Assembly: GCF_020819595.1 (NCBI RefSeq)
Contig: NZ_JAJHNP010000034.1
Span: 1 to 62,130 of the forward strand
Length of the DNA: 62,130 nucleotides
From: Streptomyces barringtoniae
GTDB taxonomy: Bacteria > Actinomycetota > Actinomycetes > Streptomycetales > Streptomycetaceae
Direction of reading: 5' to 3'
Shown here piece after piece: positions 61,231 through 62,130 of the stretch; position 1 is the stretch's first letter, and each line of letters opens with the position of its first letter. The position numbers and the translations under genes are program-made. The notes under the pieces are model-generated. The model was not told where the DNA came from and made no database searches. It saw only the letters and a list, made by a program, of their open reading frames with translations.

Positions 61231-61704
61231 TCAAGGATTAGTCCGCTTGGCAAGCCAGGGGTAGCGGGCGGTGTCCTTGCCGGCATAGTCGGGATCCAGG
61301 TAGACGAAACAGCGCTGGATCTTCCAGTCGCGGATCTCGAATACGTCACACCATCGTCCGGCGCCCCATTCGGGCACTCCGGCGCGCCACGCACCGTCAC
61401 GGTGCTCACCATGGCTGGTCCCCTCACACACCACCACATCACTGCCGGAAAAGATCCAGTTGAAGTCTGCGTAGTGATGCTTGATCGCCTTGATCGTGGT
61501 GCCGACTTCGGCGAAGAGCGTGCCGATCTCCTCCTTGCCGGTAGCCAGTCCCCACTTCGGGAAGTACACCTGAGCGTCATCGGCGAACAGGTCCACCATG
61601 TTGCCGCCGCTGGAAGTCACACCACCGTTGTCAAAGGCCTTGAGATATTCCAGAACGACCGATTTACGCTGCTCATCGGTCATCGTCTGCTGGGTCAGGG
61701 CCAT
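61231..61704 (-). CDS. SnoaL/NTF2-like protein
   Basis: The 157-residue protein has the SnoaL-like cone fold pattern: helix VVLEYLKAFDNGG, then VDLFADDAQVYFP, HHYADFNWIFSGSDVVVCEG and the final strand pair WCDVFEIRDWKIQRCFVYLD. The ATG has AAAGGAA upstream. The upstream TTG is less likely. The family includes polyketide cyclases, ketosteroid isomerase-like enzymes and many small binding proteins, so the role is open. It stands alone, next to the second excisionase-like copy. Confidence 0.8.
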   Translation of the reverse strand: MALTQQTMTDEQRKSVVLEYLKAFDNGGVTSSGGNMVDLFADDAQVYFPKWGLATGKEEIGTLFAEVGTTIKAIKHHYADFNWIFSGSDVVVCEGTSHGEHRDGAWRAGVPEWGAGRWCDVFEIRDWKIQRCFVYLDPDYAGKDTARYPWLAKRTNP

Positions 61705-61845
61705 CGCGGTTGTTCCTTTCAATACCGTGATTCCGCTCGCTGTGGACGGACGTAGTTCGCTCTTCGTCCTGGTCGTCGGTTCTTTCTGTCCGTTCTACCG
61801 CTTCATGCGGGCGAAGCTGCGACCGACGCGAGCGCAGAGCTTGCG

Positions 61846-62004
61846 CAGACCGCCGAGTATCTGAACATGTCGATCACATGGGTGTACCGAGATGCACCCA
61901 AACTCGGACCCACTCCCTACAAGTTCGGGAACGGCCGTAGCGCCAGGCTGCAGTTCAAGATCACCGATGTGCACGCCTGGGCTCGGCAGCAGAGGCCCGG
62001 CTGA
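61846..62004 (+). pseudogene. Excisionase-like HTH gene, 5'-truncated copy
   Basis: The frame QTAEYLNMSITWVYRDAPKL, then GPTPYKFGNGRSARLQFKIT and DVHAWARQQRPG, is open to TGA. So here the HTH reading frame is intact, but the first residues (MPTQFMNAK in the other copy) are replaced by unrelated sequence. It may use an alternative start further up, but none with a good ribosome site is visible. Confidence 0.7.
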
Positions 62005-62008
62005 GTTC
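61846..62008 (+). repeat. Direct repeat, copy 2 (excisionase gene)
   Basis: 163-base counterpart of 51246-51406, same orientation, 10.6 kb away. It is two bases longer, which restores the reading frame. Flanks are unrelated. Confidence 0.85.
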
Positions 62009-62130
62009 GCCCACGCTCGATGCCTGACCTGCGGAGCGGGGACGGATGCTCAGTTTCGCGGGCCACCTGCCCGCGCTCCACCGTGTTCAGAAGCTGACGT
62101 TGCTTCGCGCTCGTCGAGCGACTGGATATC
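62009..62130. other. Window end, no recognised gene
   Basis: The last 120 bases show no family match; a gene may begin beyond the window. Confidence 0.3.

Noticed and set aside
1..62130. CRISPR array, tRNA, rRNA or riboswitch
   Set aside because: No regularly spaced repeats, no cloverleaf or rRNA sequence, and no recognisable riboswitch found by reading.

Overview
The sequence looks like a high-GC actinomycete chromosome arm or large plasmid, most likely Streptomyces. Support: strong GC bias at third codon positions, GGAGG-type ribosome sites, GTG starts, and families common in Streptomyces (SpoIIE/ATPase regulators, DUF2180, DUF1003, DUF202, LAL regulators). I see no rRNA, tRNA or CRISPR array and no housekeeping genes. 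It reads as accessory DNA: about 45 apparently intact genes mixed with about a dozen broken ones and remnants of IS110, IS5 and ISL3 transposases and of an integrase/excisionase element.

Layout. 0-1.1 kb: membrane protein and two transposase scraps. 1.3-9.3 kb: multicopper oxidase lipoprotein, VIT-like protein, LysR regulator, a decayed aldo/keto reductase coupled to an intact hydroxyisobutyrate-dehydrogenase-type gene, DHA2 exporter, Tat-exported DyP peroxidase. 9.4-14.9 kb: two YVTN propeller proteins around a sulfite oxidase/DUF202 divergent pair and an ISL3 relic. 14.9-17.9 kb: a second reductase/dehydrogenase pair in which the other partner is broken, an MFS gene and DUF2180. 18-22.5 kb: truncated catalase, active SpoIIE phosphatase, pseudophosphatase-ATPase fusion, Fur-family regulator. 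23.4-28.1 kb: cysteine hydrolase, DUF1275, YtcJ-like amidohydrolase, DoxX, MarR. 28.2-33.9 kb: a five-gene acyl-CoA operon with a carnitine-like flavour, and a MarR gene. 34.4-40.4 kb: a mandelate-type set (Lrp regulator, FMN hydroxyacid oxidase, benzoylformate-decarboxylase-like enzyme, SDR) lying between two fragments of LuxR-type regulators. 41-46 kb: DUF1003, a split HTH gene, and a MarR-regulated UbiX/UbiD/UbiX-like set. 46-50.9 kb: TetR/aldo-keto reductase switch, SDR, LtrA, broken TetR. 51.2-62 kb: a segment bounded by two damaged copies of an excisionase-like gene, holding a VOC protein, a channel-like protein, a second DUF1275/amidohydrolase/cysteine-hydrolase module, an MFS-monooxygenase fusion, an aquaporin and a SnoaL-like protein.

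How the genes may work together (inference). The enzymes favour uptake and oxidation of small aromatic or carboxylic compounds: laccase and DyP peroxidase outside the membrane; mandelate to benzaldehyde; non-oxidative decarboxylation of aromatic acids by UbiD with prenylated flavin; CoA-linked beta-oxidation chemistry; and several one-enzyme/one-exporter/one-regulator cassettes. The best candidate for an undescribed system is the amidohydrolase + cysteine hydrolase + DUF1275 set, present twice with full-length conserved partners but different gene order and different accessory genes.
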